Positions 32,646 through 35,057 of a stretch of DNA of 35,057 bases are shown one piece after another. How positions within the stretch are numbered: the stretch's first letter is position 1; each line of letters starts with the position of its first letter. Below the pieces are notes generated by a model. The model did no database searches and was not told the DNA's origin. It saw only the letters and a program-made list of their open reading frames with translations. Location: NCBI GenBank assembly GCA_018065125.1, contig JAGHTY010000207.1, positions 1-35,057 of the forward strand, read 5' to 3'. The translations under genes were made by a program, and so were the position numbers. Source of the DNA: Candidatus Minthousia equi. Lineage in GTDB: Bacteria; Bacteroidota; Bacteroidia; Bacteroidales; Bacteroidaceae.

Positions 32646-34994
32646 ATGAATAAGTTTTCAAAGACAAAGGCTTCGCCCATACTGAACATCCTTGGCATGA
32701 CCATTGCCTTTACGGCATTCTATGTAATTATGTCGCAGGTGATGTATGATGTTACGTTTAACCAAAGCATAAAGGATGCGGACAAGAAGTATATGATCTG
32801 TTCGCGGTTTCAAGATGGATGGATTTCTCGTTCTCCGATACAAGCAAGCATAAAGACGGCAGATGCTATGCCAGGTGCTAAGGTTGGTTATTTCAACTTG
32901 ATGGAACTAGGCAATAAAGTATATGGAGGCAAGGATGGTACCGACCTGTATCACTTCAACTCTCATTATTTCACCCATCAGGCAGCCGAGGTGTTAGGCT
33001 TGGAGTTCATATCAGGTAAGTACCCAGAGGCAGATGGTGATGTGGCAATCTCTGATAAGGTGGCCGAGACCATGTCTGTGGCTTCAGGAGATATGATTTA
33101 TGTATTCGATACAGATGAACAGAAGAAGGTTGCAGTTACTGTCACTGGTATCTTCAAGTCTTATCCTGCCAACTCAGACCTTGGTGAATGTGATGTGCTG
33201 ATAAACGAGGAGAAAGAAATTCTTGCTACAACCGATGGTAATTTCAACTATAATGGTGTTGTTTCGCTGGAAAATGCAGACGATACAGAAAAGTTCCTAT
33301 ATATTCTGCGTAAGAATGTGTATGAATCATGGAAGAACCTAGTTGAAAAATACAATCAGCAGCATGATACTAATTATGGTGAAGATTTCATCCAGCAGCG
33401 CATGCAGGAGTTCAAATTGGTACCATTAACTGATTTACATTTCTCGGATGTTCAGGATGATGTCAAGCGCCGTGCTTCAAGATCTACTGTATTTGAAATG
33501 ATAGGTATTGCTCTTTTGATTGTCATTATTGCTTTCATCAACTTTGTGAATTTCTTTGTGGCGTTGGTGCCAGAGAAGATGCGTTCGGTGAATATCCGCA
33601 AGGTGTTTGGAGCATCACGTACATCTCTCATCTGGAAGTTTGTCAAGGAGGCGCTAATCTATGTAAGTGTGGCTATTATACTTGCATGTATCTTGATATT
33701 AGCCATCTCAAAGAGTTCGATTAATGAACTCACAGATGGCAGCATAGGCTTTCAGCAGAATCTGCTTGCTTTCGTAGTCTTGATACTTGTTTCGGTAGTG
33801 TTTGCAGTTTTATCTGCATTGTTCCCTGCCTTGTATGTTACTCGTATCAATGCTGCTGTGGGTGTGAAGAGTGGTTTCTCTCGCAGTCGTGCTGGTGTAG
33901 TATTAAGAAAGGTTTTGATTACCTTCCAGTTGGCAACTGCTGTGGTGATGATGATTATATCAGCTGTTTTCTTTATGCAGTATCGCCACATGACCTCACA
34001 GCAACTTGGTTTCGACAAGGAAAACCTTTTTGTGGCGGGAATTCCTTATTATAAGCCAGAAATCAAGTCAAGGGTAGAGGGAATAGCAGGAGTGAAAGCG
34101 GTTACAGCCTCAAGTAATCAGGTTACTGGTAATGCAGGCATGACGCATGAAATCGTAAAGGATGGTATTTCGCTTACCCTTAAGGTTCGTAGGGTTTTGC
34201 CAAACTATCTTGACGTGGTGGGCATTCCGCTCATCTCGGGTGAGGTTTTTACTGATAGTAACGTTGGATCTCTGATTGTTGAAGACGCTATGAAGGATTT
34301 TGGTGATGACCAGAAAATACAAGAGATTATCTCGACAGCCAATGATTACAAATTGACAGGATTCTGCGTCAATACCAATAGCAAACCCGCTACAGATAAA
34401 ACAGAGAATGGTATAGAGGCATATACCAATGTAGGTAATGACTATCAATACCTGTGGTGTTTGATTGTTCGCACAGAACCAAATGTTGATCCAAAGACTA
34501 TTAGTTCACAGTTGAAACAGGCTATCGTGGATGTATATCAATTGGATGAGGAAATGAATGCATGGACAGTTGATACAGAGATGACCGAGCGATATGCACG
34601 TTTTATGCGCCAGTCGCAGATTTTCGGTCTTTTCTCGCTCATTGCCATTATCATTGCCTTGATGGGTGTGTTTGGTATTGTCCTCTTCGAGACAGAGCAT
34701 CGCCGCCACGAAACTGCTGTGCGTAAGGTGCTTGGTGCAGATGAACTGGGTATTATTGGTTTGTTCTGCAGGCAGTACATCTGGATTATTCTTACAGCAT
34801 GCCTTATTTCAACACCTATTGCACATATCGTAACAGAACAATGGCTGCAGCAGTTCTCTTCTCAGATTGATGTTCCTTTCTGGGTGTATTTGGCAGCATT
34901 TGCTATTGTTGCAGTACTTACCTTTGCTGTTATAGCATTGCGTATTGCCAAGGCTGCAAAGGAGAATCCGGTAAATAATCTTAAGTCAGAATAA
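32646..34994 (+). CDS. MacB/FtsX-type ABC permease, double-unit
   Basis: A 782-residue inner-membrane protein with no ATPase domain. Helices lie near 12-32, then three near 280-310, 330-355 and 370-400; the pattern repeats with a helix near 425-445 and a final three near 665-690, 710-735 and 750-775. Each half has the FtsX motif (RSVNIRKVFGASRTSLIWKF near 318 and ETAVRKVLGADELGIIGLF near 690). MacB-type permeases of this kind act mechanically with the adaptor and TolC. The ATPase must be encoded elsewhere, probably downstream. It starts 9 nt behind the adaptor gene and is followed by a paralogue. Confidence 0.9.
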   Translation: MNKFSKTKASPILNILGMTIAFTAFYVIMSQVMYDVTFNQSIKDADKKYMICSRFQDGWISRSPIQASIKTADAMPGAKVGYFNLMELGNKVYGGKDGTDLYHFNSHYFTHQAAEVLGLEFISGKYPEADGDVAISDKVAETMSVASGDMIYVFDTDEQKKVAVTVTGIFKSYPANSDLGECDVLINEEKEILATTDGNFNYNGVVSLENADDTEKFLYILRKNVYESWKNLVEKYNQQHDTNYGEDFIQQRMQEFKLVPLTDLHFSDVQDDVKRRASRSTVFEMIGIALLIVIIAFINFVNFFVALVPEKMRSVNIRKVFGASRTSLIWKFVKEALIYVSVAIILACILILAISKSSINELTDGSIGFQQNLLAFVVLILVSVVFAVLSALFPALYVTRINAAVGVKSGFSRSRAGVVLRKVLITFQLATAVVMMIISAVFFMQYRHMTSQQLGFDKENLFVAGIPYYKPEIKSRVEGIAGVKAVTASSNQVTGNAGMTHEIVKDGISLTLKVRRVLPNYLDVVGIPLISGEVFTDSNVGSLIVEDAMKDFGDDQKIQEIISTANDYKLTGFCVNTNSKPATDKTENGIEAYTNVGNDYQYLWCLIVRTEPNVDPKTISSQLKQAIVDVYQLDEEMNAWTVDTEMTERYARFMRQSQIFGLFSLIAIIIALMGVFGIVLFETEHRRHETAVRKVLGADELGIIGLFCRQYIWIILTACLISTPIAHIVTEQWLQQFSSQIDVPFWVYLAAFAIVAVLTFAVIALRIAKAAKENPVNNLKSE

Positions 34995-35007
34995 AGCAAG
35001 TCGTCAT

Positions 35008-35057
35008 ATGAAGTTTTTTACAAAGACAAAAGCGTCGTCAATACTGAACGTGCTGGG
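35008..35057 (+). CDS. Start of a second MacB/FtsX-type permease (cut by the window end)
   Basis: Only 16 complete codons are visible: MKFFTKTKASSILNVL and on. They match the start of the preceding permease (MNKFSKTKASPILNIL) nearly residue for residue, so this is a tandem paralogue. It begins 13 nt after the previous stop. Size and full function are outside the window. Confidence 0.75.
   Translation, partial: MKFFTKTKASSILNVL

Overview
The window looks like a chromosomal segment of a Bacteroidales bacterium, probably Prevotella- or Bacteroides-like. The evidence is the gene families (fused NfnB/NfnA-type glutamate synthase-like oxidoreductase, DUF5063, DUF4836 and DUF5687 families, PD40 protein, DUF3791/DUF3990), near absence of Shine-Dalgarno sites, and repeated matches to the Bacteroidetes promoter pattern TTTG-N19-21-TAnnTTTG. 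Species cannot be fixed from the sequence alone.

Layout. 1-1.7 kb (+): end of a PD40 repeat protein and a uridine-phosphorylase-like enzyme, closed by a bidirectional terminator. 1.8-6.4 kb (-): rplU-rpmA, a strong terminator, then serS and the fused flavin/iron-sulfur oxidoreductase. 6.4-13.4 kb (-): one tight run, ftsK, lolA-like, trxB, DUF5687 membrane protein, ABC ATPase, NlpC/P60 lipoprotein, with gaps of 3-17 nt. 13.5-15.8 kb (+): DUF5063, RNase D-like exonuclease and RlmI-like methyltransferase with overlapping ends. 15.8-16.2 kb: a gap holding a promoter-to-terminator unit that could be a small RNA, then a separate promoter. 16.2-23.9 kb (+): nucleoside-type MFS transporter, rsmE, DUF4836 lipoprotein, ABC ATPase plus FtsX-type permease, BASS transporter, secreted nuclease and a helical hypothetical protein.

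23.9-29.2 kb (-) is accessory and AT-rich. It has a three-gene DUF3791-DUF3990-DUF3791 cassette with ATGA overlaps, and a two-gene unit: a 1030-residue protein joining DUF4236, two membrane helices, a coiled coil, a TerB-like segment, an FtsK-gamma-like winged helix and a CbbX/SpoVK-type AAA+ ATPase, followed 14 nt later by a voltage-sensor potassium channel. This pair is the best candidate for an undescribed system. Immediately upstream lies a rod-shaped RNA with 6S RNA architecture, on the same strand.

29.2-30.0 kb has no convincing gene but is full of structure: five 11-bp phased TCGATT-type units, a 17-bp perfect inverted repeat enclosing a second 11-bp hairpin, and three alternating GTGTAAAG boxes placed like an operator before the next operon. 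30.0-35.1 kb (+): a TolC-like channel, HlyD/MacA-like adaptor and at least two tandem MacB/FtsX-type permeases, the second cut by the window end; the ATPase is not in the window.
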